This document shows positions 15,675 through 24,028 of a DNA stretch of 57,845 bases, piece by piece. Both the position numbers and the translations under genes were made by a program. Source of the DNA: Firmicutes bacterium CAG:24053_14 (lineage in GTDB: Bacteria; Bacillota; Clostridia; Oscillospirales; Oscillospiraceae); assembly GCA_001916715.1 (NCBI GenBank), contig MNSZ01000053.1, positions 6,443 to 64,287 on the forward strand. Direction: 5' to 3'. Position 1 is the first letter of the stretch; the number at the start of each line of letters is the position of its first letter. The notes beneath the pieces were generated by a model, which was not told where the DNA came from, searched no databases, and saw only the letters and a list, made by a program, of their open reading frames with translations.

Positions 15675-17282
15675 GTGGCAAAAGCAAAACAGCAGAATTA
15701 TCTGCACGGCGCAGCTATAATGACCGCCGGCGTTATAATAATGAAGATCCTCGGCGCATTGTATAAGATCCCCCTGGGCAATATGCTCGGCGACGACGGA
15801 TACGGCCTGTTCCTTCAGGCTTATTATGTTTACAGCCTGTTTCTGACGCTTGCGACGGCGGGCTTTCCGGTGGCGCTTTCGCGCATGATAAGCGCGGCGC
15901 AGACTCGCGGACTGCAGATGCAGGCGCGCCGTACATATCGCGTGGCATGGTGGACATTCTTTGTCCTCGGCGCTGTCTGCTCGACGGTAATGTTCGTGTT
16001 CCCCGACTGGCTTGCAGACACTCTTATAAACAGTCCCGATGCCGCTTTCAGCATCCAGGCTCTCGCACCGGCGGTGCTCCTGTGCTGCATCACCGCAACC
16101 TACAGAGGACTGACTCAGGGCTACGGCAACATGACCCCGACCACTATCAGCCAGATACTCGAGGTCCTGGCCAAGGTCGCGGCAGGACTTGCTCTCGCGG
16201 CATACCTGATAAAGGCAGGCTATGATAAGCCCGTTGCGGTCGCAGGCGCCATATTCGGCGTTACAGTCGGCTCGCTTGCCGCACTGCTGTACATGCTCAT
16301 ATACAAAATGCGCAACTACCGCTTTGACACTGTTTCGCAGCCCGATGTTCCGGAAAGTGCAGGAACGATATTTAAAAATCTTTTGAGCATAGGTATCCCT
16401 ATTGCGCTCGGCTCAGTTGCGCTGTCGCTTATTAACCTTATTGACGCAGGGCTGTGCATGACAAGGCTTCAGAGCGCTGTCGGATACACTTACTCGCACG
16501 CAAAAACGCTCTACGGCGTCTACGGAAAAGCTCAGACGCTGTTCAATCTTCCTGCGGCATTCATTACTCCGCTGACGGTGTCCATCGTTCCTGCGATCTC
16601 CGCAAAGCTTGTAATGGACGCAAGGGGAGAGGCAGGCAAAATATCCGAAGATTCACTGCGCATAGCGATGGCTATTGCACTGCCTATGGGCGTCGGACTT
16701 GCAGTTTTGTGTGAGCCCATTATGAACGTTATCTACCCAAATGCCCATGAGTCCGGCCCGCTGCTTCTGTGCCTGCTGGGTGTTGCCTCGGTTTTCGTTT
16801 GCTTTTCGCTTATGAGCACGGCTGTTCTCCAGGCAACGGGCAAGGAGCGTCTCACGCTTTATTCCATCGTTGCCGGCGGGCTTGTGAAGATCACAATAAA
16901 CTGGTTTATAGTCGCGATCCCGTCAATAAATATCTACGGCGCCGCGATCGGAACGATCTGCTGCTACGTAACAATGTGCGTTTTGAATCTTATATTCATT
17001 AACCGTAGCTTTGAAAAGGGACTGTCAATGAAGAATATTTTCGTCCGTCCTGCCGTGCCCAGCGCTATCATGGGTGTCATAGCGCTTGCGGTATATTACG
17101 GCGTAATGAATCTGCTTTCGTCCGACAGCAGACTCATGATGGCGCTTGTTATGTGCATTGCCATCGGTGTTGCCGTAATAGTTTACGCGGTGTCGGTCAT
17201 AAAGCTTCGCGTCATAACCACCGAAGATATGAAGCTCATTCCCAAGGGGGAGAAGATAGCAAAGCTTCTGCATATGGCCTGA
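15675..17282 (+). CDS. SpoVB/MurJ-like polysaccharide flippase family protein
   Basis: A 535-residue membrane protein of the MOP superfamily (MurJ/SpoVB branch) with about 14 transmembrane segments, starting near residue 12. These proteins flip lipid-linked cell-wall precursors. SpoVB is needed for spore cortex synthesis, and relatives may serve vegetative wall synthesis. The N-terminal GAAIMTAGVIIMKILGALYK and YGLFLQAYYVY stretches are typical of the branch. The start is taken as GTG at 15675, with TTGGAGG 9 bases upstream. TTG at 15672 and ATG at 15657 are alternatives, but the ATG lacks a site. A sporulation role is inferred from the family. Confidence 0.85.
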   Translation: MAKAKQQNYLHGAAIMTAGVIIMKILGALYKIPLGNMLGDDGYGLFLQAYYVYSLFLTLATAGFPVALSRMISAAQTRGLQMQARRTYRVAWWTFFVLGAVCSTVMFVFPDWLADTLINSPDAAFSIQALAPAVLLCCITATYRGLTQGYGNMTPTTISQILEVLAKVAAGLALAAYLIKAGYDKPVAVAGAIFGVTVGSLAALLYMLIYKMRNYRFDTVSQPDVPESAGTIFKNLLSIGIPIALGSVALSLINLIDAGLCMTRLQSAVGYTYSHAKTLYGVYGKAQTLFNLPAAFITPLTVSIVPAISAKLVMDARGEAGKISEDSLRIAMAIALPMGVGLAVLCEPIMNVIYPNAHESGPLLLCLLGVASVFVCFSLMSTAVLQATGKERLTLYSIVAGGLVKITINWFIVAIPSINIYGAAIGTICCYVTMCVLNLIFINRSFEKGLSMKNIFVRPAVPSAIMGVIALAVYYGVMNLLSSDSRLMMALVMCIAIGVAVIVYAVSVIKLRVITTEDMKLIPKGEKIAKLLHMA

Positions 17283-17326
17283 TAATTATATCTCCCTGAA
17301 AAAATTGGCTTTTTTCAAAAAAATAC

Positions 17327-17355
17327 TTGATATTTGCAGCATTTTGTGATAAGTT
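17327..17355 (+). promoter_or_regulatory. Putative promoter of the HU gene
   Basis: TTGATA (17327-17332), a 17-base spacer and TAAGTT (17350-17355). This gives a leader of about 107 bases before the HU start. Confidence 0.4.
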
Positions 17356-17362
17356 TTAATCC

Positions 17363-17421
17363 GCGCCGCAAGGCGCATGTTCATTGTAAATAACCCGGCA
17401 CGGCGCAATCGGCGCACCGGG
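17363..17421 (+). other. Two GC-rich hairpins in the HU mRNA leader
   Basis: GCGCC (17363-17367) pairs with GGCGC (17372-17376) around a GNRA-type GCAA loop. A second hairpin has CCCGG (17394-17398) with CCGGG (17417-17421) and an inner GCGC pair. Neither has a T-run. They could stabilise the mRNA or tune translation of an abundant protein. Confidence 0.4.
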
Positions 17422-17468
17422 CTATATAGAAAAGGCAATAAATGCCGCATAAATTAGGAGGATTACAC

Positions 17469-17744
17469 ATGAATAAGGCAGAACTTATAGCAGCCGTCGC
17501 AGAGAAGACCGGTCTTTCCAAGAAGGACTCCGAGAAGGCTGTCAACGCCGCATTTGATACCATCGTTGAGACTCTGGTATCCGGCGAAAAGGTTCAGATG
17601 GTTGGCTTCGGCGTTTTTGATGTTAAGGAGCGCGGCGTTCGTATCGGCCGTAACCCCAAGACTCGCGAAGAGATCGAGATCCCTGCAAGCAAGGTTCCCT
17701 TCTTCAAGGCAGGTAAAGCGCTCAAGGACGCAGTAGCAGAGTAA
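17469..17744 (+). CDS. hup: DNA-binding protein HU
   Basis: A 91-residue histone-like nucleoid protein that binds and bends DNA as a dimer. The alpha-helical N-terminal half carries the typical MNKAELIAAVAEKTGLSKK start. The beta arm region contains the GRNPKT motif with the DNA-intercalating proline. The start at 17469 has a perfect AGGAGG 7 bases upstream; an in-frame ATG at 17442 is rejected. It lies directly before the S4-domain gene, an arrangement common in Clostridia. Confidence 0.97.
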   Translation: MNKAELIAAVAEKTGLSKKDSEKAVNAAFDTIVETLVSGEKVQMVGFGVFDVKERGVRIGRNPKTREEIEIPASKVPFFKAGKALKDAVAE

Positions 17745-17769
17745 TTTCATCGCAGTAATATTTGATATG

Positions 17770-17802
17770 ATTCCCACGATACGTCGGTATCGTGGGAATT
17801 TT
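17770..17802 (+). terminator. Hairpin between HU and the S4-domain gene
   Basis: A 13-bp perfect stem, ATTCCCACGATAC (17770-17782) with GTATCGTGGGAAT (17787-17799), has a GTCG loop and only four Ts after it. It probably ends most HU transcripts and lets some through to the S4 gene. Confidence 0.65.
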
Positions 17803-17825
17803 GCCATACTAAAGGAGATAGGATC

Positions 17826-18071
17826 ATGAGACTTGATAAATACCTTAAGGTTTCACGGCTTATAAAGCGTAGAAGCGTTGCCAACGACGCCTGCGATGCC
17901 GAGCGCGTGAGCGTAAACGGCCGCCAGGTCAAGGCAAGCTACCAGGTGAAGATCGGCGACGTTATTGAGGTCGCTTTCGGACAGCGCAAGCTTAAAGTTG
18001 AGGTGCTGTCTGTGAATGAAACGGCAAAAAAAGAGGAAGCTCCTGCAATGTATAAGGAGCTGGAAAGCTGA
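17826..18071 (+). CDS. rqcP: S4-domain RNA-binding protein, RqcP/YabO-like
   Basis: An 81-residue protein made of a single S4 domain, with MRLDKYLKVSRLIKRRSVA at its start and a VNGRQVKASYQVKIGD-like core. This matches YabO/RqcP (Hsp15-like), which binds stalled 50S subunits and helps RqcH add C-terminal alanine tails in ribosome quality control. The AAAGGAGATAGG ribosome binding site supports this start. In many Clostridia the sporulation genes yabP and yabQ follow; here a terminator and an SLH gene follow instead. Confidence 0.88.
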   Translation: MRLDKYLKVSRLIKRRSVANDACDAERVSVNGRQVKASYQVKIGDVIEVAFGQRKLKVEVLSVNETAKKEEAPAMYKELES

Positions 18072-18081
18072 ATAGGCAATA

Positions 18082-18112
18082 AAAAAATCCCGACTGTCGG
18101 TCGGGATTTTTT
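18082..18112. terminator. Bidirectional terminator between the S4 gene and the SLH gene
   Basis: A 13-bp stem, AAAAAATCCCGAC (18082-18094) with GTCGGGATTTTTT (18100-18112), is suitable for both convergent genes. Confidence 0.88.
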
Positions 18113-18129
18113 GTGCTTATAAACCCAAA

Positions 18130-19220
18130 TTACTTGGTCCAGTCGGGAGCGTCGGTGCGGATGTTGGTCCACTGCTCGGTCACGACGAACTCGCCGCTGA
18201 CAACGTTCTTAACGTTGAGCGTCCAAGTGTAGTTGTGTGCGTTGGTAGCCTCGAGGATGTCTGCATAGTACCATGCGGAATTTGCGTTGTCGGGCCAGCC
18301 CTTGACGCCGGTGCAGCCGTTCATGCTGCTGCTGGTGGAGTTGCGGCCGACGAGGCGGTTGCACAGTGCTGCGGTCTGAGCACGGGTCAGGAGATCATCC
18401 GGATTTGCATTGCCGTTTGCATCGCCGTTGAGGATGCCGAGCTTTGCAAGGAGGTTCATGTAGCTCTCAGCCCAGTGGCCGTTGAGATCTTCAAACTTGT
18501 TGTTGCCGACGTAGGAGACGGAGAACAGACGAGCGATCATAGCGGAGAACTCGGCACGGGTGACATTCTTGTTGGGACGGAAGTAGCCGTCGTTGTAGCC
18601 GGAGATAACGCCGGCCTTGACGAGGGTGCAGACCTCTTTGTTGCACCAGCTGTTTGCGTTGATGTCCTTAAGGGTGCTGGAAGTGCTCTGGTACTTTGCA
18701 CGGGTCTCGGGAGTCATGAGACGGTAGAGAATGGTTGCGACCTCGGCACGGGTGATGTTGGCGTTGGGACGAACGGTGCCGTCTTTGTAGCCTATCATGT
18801 ATGCAAAGTGATCGGTGTAGTTAAGGCCGATGTTGAGCATGGGGTACAGGATGAGCTTGTCGGAATCAAACTTTGCGCCGAAGGACCACTTGATGCCGGG
18901 CAGGGTGCTGTACTTTATGCCGGATACGGGGCCGTCGCAGGTAGCTGCAACAGTGTATACGCCGACGATGCTCTTGGGGATAAGAGCAAGACCGAGCAGG
19001 TTAGCGGTGTATGTGCTGGCCTCGCCGGTAAGGTTATTTGTGAGTGTGACCTGAGCGCCGCTTGCAGGCAGCTTGCTCATCAGGGAGCAGTAAACCAGAT
19101 AAGTGGGGAGCTTGATGCCGTTTACGTGTCAGCATCGTCGGCGAGAGCCGCAGTGGGCAGAAGAGCGGCGATCATCAGAACCGCAAGAAGCAAGCTGATC
19201 AGTTTTGTTGATCTTTTCAT
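18130..19220 (-). pseudogene. SLH-domain surface protein, frameshifted after the signal peptide
   Basis: The start at 19220 has an AAGGAGA site and encodes a clear secretion signal (MKRSTK, hydrophobic core, cleavage near ALA-DDAD). That frame ends at a TAA at 19124-19122. The neighbouring frame is open from about 19128 to 18130 and encodes an unknown N-terminal domain, then three S-layer homology repeats (each with a TRAE/TRAQ-type motif) and a C-terminal tail of about 60 residues. Adding one base near 19125-19130 restores a protein of about 363 residues. SLH repeats anchor proteins to pyruvylated cell-wall polymer. The break could be a real mutation, phase variation or a sequence error; there is no homopolymer at the site. 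Promoter and terminator are intact. Confidence 0.8.
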
Positions 19221-19284
19221 GTTGTTTCTCCTTCTTAAAAAACACGTTATTATATAGCTGCGGTGCAGCTTATTCCACAAACAT

Positions 19285-19313
19285 AATTTACACCGTTGGT
19301 TACAAATTGTCAA
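19285..19313 (-). promoter_or_regulatory. Strong promoter of the SLH protein gene
   Basis: Minus strand: consensus TTGACA (19313-19308), a 17-base spacer and TAAATT (19290-19285), giving a leader of about 58 bases. High expression would fit a surface protein. Confidence 0.6.
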
Positions 19314-19369
19314 CAAATTATGCGATGTATAAACAAAAGTTTTTTAGTTTTAAAAGGGACAGATACTAT

Positions 19370-20077
19370 TTACTGGAGCTGACGTATAATTTCGCGTTTC
19401 AGGCGGTGGATTATGCGCTTTTCGAGCCGGCTTATGTAGCTTTGTGAAATGCCCAGCATGTCTGCTACCTCCTTTTGCGTGTATTCGCTTCCGCCTCCAA
19501 GGCCGAAGCGCAGGGTGATTATGCTCTTTTCTCTGTCGCCGAGGGAATTTACGGCGTTTAAAAGCATCTGACGATCGGCGTCGTCCTCAAGCGGACGGCT
19601 CACCTCGTCGTCATCGGTTCCGAGAACATCCGAGAGCAGCAGCTCGTTGCCGTCCCAATCGGTGTTCAGCGGCTCGTCAAAGCTCACCTCGCTGCGTTGG
19701 TTGCTGATCTTGCGCAGATGCATCAGTATCTCGTTTTCTATGCACCGTGAAGCGTAGGTGGCAAGCTTTATGTTCTTGTCGCTGCGGAAGGTGTTTATTG
19801 CCTTTATAAGGCCGATAGTTCCTATGGAAATGAGATCCTCGAGGTTAACGCCCGTATTTTCAAACCGCCTCGATATATAGACGACGAGGCGCAGATTATG
19901 TTCCGTAAGCAATTTTTTGGCGCACTCGTCGCCGTTTTCCATTGCGATTATTGCCTTTTCCTCGTCGGCCTTGTCAAGCGGAGGTGGCAGAGTATCGCTG
20001 CCGCCTATGTAAAACAGCCCTTTTTCGGGCAGCAGATGCCGCTCAAGCCAGCTTTTTATAATGCTTATAATATCCAC
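19370..20077 (-). CDS. sigE: Sporulation sigma factor SigE
   Basis: About 235 residues: an RNA polymerase sigma-70-family factor for the early mother-cell sporulation programme, made as an inactive precursor. Region 2 contains DLISIGTIGLIKAINTF and YASRCIENEILMHLRK; region 4 has the helix-turn-helix GISQSYISRLEKR. The first 20-30 residues are hydrophobic/basic, as expected for the pro-sequence removed by SpoIIGA. The start is uncertain: GTG at 20077 lies 7 bases from AAAGGAG, while ATG at 20083 is only 1 base from it. It directly follows spoIIGA. No sigG follows, unlike the usual spoIIGA-sigE-sigG order. Confidence 0.92.
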   Translation of the reverse strand: MDIISIIKSWLERHLLPEKGLFYIGGSDTLPPPLDKADEEKAIIAMENGDECAKKLLTEHNLRLVVYISRRFENTGVNLEDLISIGTIGLIKAINTFRSDKNIKLATYASRCIENEILMHLRKISNQRSEVSFDEPLNTDWDGNELLLSDVLGTDDDEVSRPLEDDADRQMLLNAVNSLGDREKSIITLRFGLGGGSEYTQKEVADMLGISQSYISRLEKRIIHRLKREIIRQLQ

Positions 20078-20090
20078 ATTCATTCTCCTT

Positions 20091-20909
20091 TCATATGATC
20101 GAATCGAACCCGTCTCCGCCGAGCGGAGTAGGGGATACGGCAACTATCACATCGTCGCGCTGCTCTCCGTCAACGTAAACGGCGTCCGGTCTGAACGCAG
20201 CCAGCATGCCGGACTCTGTTCCGACGGCGCTGTACGGTATAAGCCGCATTTTTCCCGAAAGCTGCGGCAGGGATATGAGCCTTGTGCAATCTGTGCTCGA
20301 AAGCTCATCCTCGCAGCCTGGAAACAGCGGAGCCAGACGTGCAGCCGGTGCTATCAGCACACTGTCACCGCTCACGGGATCGAGAAGTGCATTCCCACTG
20401 TCGTGCAGGCAGCGGAGAAAAACACGCCTTCCCATAAATTCGATCTCAACATCCGAAACGCAGGCATCGGCGCTTTTTACACTCCTTTGAAAAACAAAGC
20501 TCAAAACGGCGTAGATAAGCGCAAACGACAAAATAAGCACCGGAAGCGAAACAGGTATGTATGCTCCCGAGCCGAAGTTTCCGCCGTTTTGCAGCGATAT
20601 TGCCCAGACGGCTCCGCCGAATAATGCGGAAACGGCAAAAAAAGTAAGGCAGCAGCGCCAAAGCTTATCCTCGCCGCCGAAGGCGATCAGCGCCATAAGT
20701 AGGCCGCATATGAGCTTAACCGGCCAGAGCTTAAAAAAAGCAAGTCCCGGAAGCAGACTGAGCGCGGCGTAGAGCGCGCCGAAAACGGCAGCGGCGGCGT
20801 ACCTTGCCCGACGGAGTCTTATTCCGCAAAGGCGTGCCGAGCATAAGACGATGAGATAATCGAGAACGAGGTTAAGTAAAAACAGCCGGTCTATGTAAAT
20901 GATGTCCAT
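20091..20909 (-). CDS. spoIIGA: Sigma-E processing peptidase SpoIIGA
   Basis: A 272-residue membrane-bound aspartic-type protease of the sporulation septum that cleaves pro-SigE. The N-terminal half has about five transmembrane segments (residues 1-150). The C-terminal protease domain carries the LHDSGN motif with the catalytic Asp. The start at 20909 (MDIIYIDRLFLLN) matches the family N-terminus, but the nearest GGAGG is 16 bases away and a TATAAT lies only 6 bases upstream, so the transcript may have almost no leader. The gene pairs with sigE 7-13 bases downstream. Confidence 0.9.
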   Translation of the reverse strand: MDIIYIDRLFLLNLVLDYLIVLCSARLCGIRLRRARYAAAAVFGALYAALSLLPGLAFFKLWPVKLICGLLMALIAFGGEDKLWRCCLTFFAVSALFGGAVWAISLQNGGNFGSGAYIPVSLPVLILSFALIYAVLSFVFQRSVKSADACVSDVEIEFMGRRVFLRCLHDSGNALLDPVSGDSVLIAPAARLAPLFPGCEDELSSTDCTRLISLPQLSGKMRLIPYSAVGTESGMLAAFRPDAVYVDGEQRDDVIVAVSPTPLGGDGFDSII

Positions 20910-20915
20910 AACAAA

Positions 20916-20963
20916 ATTATAAGCGCCTCCGGGCGCACAATTTGTCATTTGTTAATTGTCAAA
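20916..20963 (-). promoter_or_regulatory. Possible Spo0A-controlled promoter of spoIIGA-sigE
   Basis: Minus strand: TATAAT (20921-20916) with ATGACA (20948-20943) 21 bases upstream, an overlong spacing like the Spo0A-activated spoIIG promoter of Bacillus subtilis. Two boxes resembling the 0A-box complement TTCGACA occur 14 bases apart: TTTGACA (20963-20957, 6 of 7) and AATGACA (20949-20943, 5 of 7). The second overlaps the -35. Confidence 0.42.
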
Positions 20964-20984
20964 TGCGTTTTGGTATGGTAAAAT
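20956..20984 (+). promoter_or_regulatory. Putative promoter of the EamA-pyrH operon
   Basis: TTGTCA (20956-20961), a 17-base spacer and TAAAAT (20979-20984). The -35 overlaps one of the possible Spo0A boxes of the divergent spoIIGA promoter. Confidence 0.45.
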
Positions 20985-21048
20985 ACATTAGTTTTGATCG
21001 TGGACGCCCGGTTTGCGGTAATATTATATTAATTGTAAAGGATAAGCT

Positions 21049-21957
21049 ATGTGGTTTTGGTTTGCGCTGATAGCGCTTTTGTGTTGGAGTGGTTCCGATC
21101 TTTTTTCAAAGATCGGCTGTCAGGATTCTGATGATAAATACAGTCACCTGAAGATGGTCATGGCCGTCGGCCTTGTAATGGGCATTCATGCCGCGTATGA
21201 GATATTCGTCGGCGGCGTTACGATAAACGGAGAGGTAATTTTAAAATACCTGCCCGTTTCAATGCTGTATATCGTTTCGATGACGGTCGGCTATGTCGGG
21301 CTTAGATATATCGAGCTTTCGATATCCTCGCCGATATGCAACTCGTCCGGCGCGATAGTGGCTGTGCTCATATTCGCAACTCAGGGCATAAACGGCCTGC
21401 CACCGATGGCTCTTGCGGCTGTTGCGCTTGTATGCATCGGCGTTATCGCCCTCGGCTTTACCGAGGCAAACGAGGATGAGGAGCTGCGCCGCGCACGTCA
21501 GGATGCAAGCAATCATCACTATGCAAAAAGCTGGCTTGCAATAGCGCTTCCCGTTATCTACTGCCTGCTGGATGCGCTCGGCACATTTGCCGACAGCCGC
21601 GTGCTCGAAACCCTCAATGAGGACTCGGCAAACGTTGCGTATGAGCTGACCTTCCTGGTCGTCGGTATCGTATGCGCCGTGTACGTTCTCGGCGTTAAAA
21701 AGCAGAAGCTCATCCCCAGGCGCGAGGCGCCCAAATACACCGGCGCGATTTTTGAAACGGCCGGCCAATTTGCGTACATATATGCACTTGCCGATACGGC
21801 GCACGCCGCGCTTGCCGCCCCCATGATATCGGCATACTGCGTGGCCTCCGTCGTGTGGAGCCGCATTTTCCTCAAGGAAAAGCTTTCACTTAAGCACTAC
21901 GCCTCCATACTGCTCGTGGTTGCCGGCATAGTGATATTGGGTATACTTGATATTTAA
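21049..21957 (+). CDS. EamA/DMT-family transporter
   Basis: A 302-residue membrane protein with about 10 transmembrane segments in two EamA repeats (about 1-140 and 165-302), joined by a charged loop near 143-160. The drug/metabolite transporter superfamily exports or imports varied small molecules; the substrate cannot be told. An AAAGGA site lies 8 bases before the start. It ends 15 bases before pyrH and is probably co-transcribed with it, in the place where rpsB and tsf usually stand. Confidence 0.82.
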   Translation: MWFWFALIALLCWSGSDLFSKIGCQDSDDKYSHLKMVMAVGLVMGIHAAYEIFVGGVTINGEVILKYLPVSMLYIVSMTVGYVGLRYIELSISSPICNSSGAIVAVLIFATQGINGLPPMALAAVALVCIGVIALGFTEANEDEELRRARQDASNHHYAKSWLAIALPVIYCLLDALGTFADSRVLETLNEDSANVAYELTFLVVGIVCAVYVLGVKKQKLIPRREAPKYTGAIFETAGQFAYIYALADTAHAALAAPMISAYCVASVVWSRIFLKEKLSLKHYASILLVVAGIVILGILDI

Positions 21958-21972
21958 TAAAGGAGATCGAAT

Positions 21973-22689
21973 ATGTCTGACCCTGTTTATAAGAGAATAC
22001 TTATCAAAATAAGCGGCGAGGCGCTCGCCGGGGATAAAAAGACCGGCTTTGACTTTGACTTCATGTCAAAGGTCTGCGAAACGGTCAACAAATGCACCCA
22101 AATGGGCGTTGAGGTCGGCATAGTCGTCGGCGGCGGCAACTTCTGGCGCGGCGTTAAGGACGGAGCGGGCCATGTCGAGCGCGTCTCGGCAGACCGTATG
22201 GGTATGCTTGCAACGGCGATGAACTGCCTTGCGTTTGCCGATGTTCTCCGCCAGTCCGGCGGCGAGGCGAAGGTGCTCACGGCCGTCGATATCCAGGGCG
22301 TCGGCGAAAGATACAGCACCGATAAGGCGATCGAGTATCTCAAGTCAGGCAAGGTTGTCATGTTCGGCTGCGGCACCGGCTGCCCGTTTTTCTCGACCGA
22401 CACTGCCGCGGTGCTCCGCGCAGCCGAGATCGGAGCGGACGCTATCCTGCTTGCAAAGAACATCGACGGTGTGTACTCGGCAGACCCGAAGGTCGATCCG
22501 AGCGCAGTTAAGTATGACAGCATAAGCTACGACGATGTCCTTGCGCAGCATCTTGCCGTTATGGACAGTACGGCAACGAGCCTTGCCATGGATAACAATA
22601 TCCCCGTAATAGTCTTTGCTCTTGCAGAGCCTGAAAACATTGTCCGCGTGCTTCAGGGTGAAAAGCTCGGCACGACTGTGACCAAATAA
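21973..22689 (+). CDS. pyrH: UMP kinase
   Basis: A 238-residue bacterial-type UMP kinase (amino acid kinase fold) that makes UDP from UMP and ATP. Visible motifs are LIKISGEALAG (phosphate binding), VVGGGNFWRG, RVSADRMGMLATAMN (UMP binding) and the ATP-site region KNIDGVYSADPK. Length is standard. It is followed by frr and uppS, a conserved cluster. Confidence 0.96.
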   Translation: MSDPVYKRILIKISGEALAGDKKTGFDFDFMSKVCETVNKCTQMGVEVGIVVGGGNFWRGVKDGAGHVERVSADRMGMLATAMNCLAFADVLRQSGGEAKVLTAVDIQGVGERYSTDKAIEYLKSGKVVMFGCGTGCPFFSTDTAAVLRAAEIGADAILLAKNIDGVYSADPKVDPSAVKYDSISYDDVLAQHLAVMDSTATSLAMDNNIPVIVFALAEPENIVRVLQGEKLGTTVTK

Positions 22690-22730
22690 GCAGATCAATA
22701 TAACGCATATAAATGTCAGGAGGTAATACC

Positions 22731-23282
22731 ATGTCCAAATATCCCGAAATCGAAAGCAAAATGAAAAAGACCGCGGAGGTGCTGAAAACTCAGCTTGCAT
22801 CCGTGCGCGCAGGAAGAGCAAACGCGGCGGTTCTCGATCAGATCACTGTCGATTACTATGGCGTGCCCACCCCCATCCAGCAGGTCGCATCCATCTCCGT
22901 TCCCGATCCCCGTTCTCTTATGATCCAGCCATGGGACGCATCCGTTCTCAAGGGCATTGAGAAGGCCATCCTCGCATCCGAGCTTGGTATCAATCCCCAG
23001 AACGACGGCAGAGTCATAAGACTTGTATTTCCGCAGCTGACCGAGGAACGCCGCAAGGAGCTTGCAAAGCAGGTCAAGAAGTACGGCGAGGAGTCCAAGG
23101 TCGCGATCAGAAATATCCGCCGCGAGGCAATTGATAAATTTAAAAAGCAGCAGAAGGCATCCGAGATCACCGAGGATGACTACAAGGACATTGAAAAGGA
23201 CATTCAGAAGCTGACCGACGACTATATTAAGGAAGTCGAGTCGATAGCGGAAGCAAAGGAAAAGGAACTTTTCGAGATCTGA
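22731..23282 (+). CDS. frr: Ribosome recycling factor
   Basis: A 183-residue factor that, with EF-G, splits ribosomes after termination. It shows the typical start SKYPEIESKMKKTAEVLK, the ASVRAGRANAAVLD motif and a C-terminal helix ending in SIAEAKEKELFEI. The start at 22731 has AGGAGG 7 bases upstream. Confidence 0.97.
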   Translation: MSKYPEIESKMKKTAEVLKTQLASVRAGRANAAVLDQITVDYYGVPTPIQQVASISVPDPRSLMIQPWDASVLKGIEKAILASELGINPQNDGRVIRLVFPQLTEERRKELAKQVKKYGEESKVAIRNIRREAIDKFKKQQKASEITEDDYKDIEKDIQKLTDDYIKEVESIAEAKEKELFEI

Positions 23283-23284
23283 TC

Positions 23285-24028
23285 ATGGCAGAGAATATCA
23301 CTAATAATGCGGCGTGGGAGCAGGCAAAATGTCTCCCACGCCATATTGCCATAATACTTGATGGCAACGGCCGCTGGGCCAAAAAGCGTCTCCTGCCGCG
23401 CAATGCAGGACATCTTGCAGGATCGGAGACATTTCGCAATATCGCGACCTACTGCAAGGAAATAGGCGTTGAGTACCTGACGGTGTACGCGTTTTCAACG
23501 GAAAACTGGAAGCGCCCCGAGGAAGAGGTCGGCGGCATTATGAAGCTGCTGGATAAGTATCTTCACGAGGCGATACGCGATATGCGCAAGAAGAACATCC
23601 GCATGAAGGTGTTCGGCGACGTTTCGCGCCTTTCTCCGCAGCTTCAGGAGCTTATAGCGGAGACCGATGAGATATCCAAAGATATCGAGGGCTTTCAGGC
23701 GAATATCTGCATAAACTACGGCGGCAGAGCGGAGATAGTGCGCGCCGCACAGGCCTATGCCGAGGATTACGCCGCCGGAAAGGTCACCGATAGTCTCACC
23801 GAGGACATGTTTTCAAATTACATGTATTCTGCCGGCATTCCAGACCCGGATCTTCTCATTCGCCCGGGCGGAGAGTACAGGCTTTCAAACTTCCTGCTCT
23901 GGCAGTGCGCATACTCGGAGTTTTATTATACCGACACACTGTGGCCGGATTTCACTCCGCAGGAATTGGACAAGGCGATCGAAGCGTATAACAGCCGCGA
24001 CCGCCGTTTCGGAGGTGTAAAACCGTGA
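23285..24028 (+). CDS. uppS: Undecaprenyl (isoprenyl) diphosphate synthase
   Basis: A 247-residue cis-prenyltransferase that builds the C55 lipid carrier for cell-wall synthesis. Motifs are IAIILDGNGRWAKKR (diphosphate binding and catalytic Asp), YAFSTENWKRP and the C-terminal DLLIRPGGEYRLSNFLLWQ. It starts 2 bases after frr and overlaps dxr by 4 bases (GTGA). The usual neighbour cdsA is absent between uppS and dxr. Confidence 0.96.
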   Translation: MAENITNNAAWEQAKCLPRHIAIILDGNGRWAKKRLLPRNAGHLAGSETFRNIATYCKEIGVEYLTVYAFSTENWKRPEEEVGGIMKLLDKYLHEAIRDMRKKNIRMKVFGDVSRLSPQLQELIAETDEISKDIEGFQANICINYGGRAEIVRAAQAYAEDYAAGKVTDSLTEDMFSNYMYSAGIPDPDLLIRPGGEYRLSNFLLWQCAYSEFYYTDTLWPDFTPQELDKAIEAYNSRDRRFGGVKP

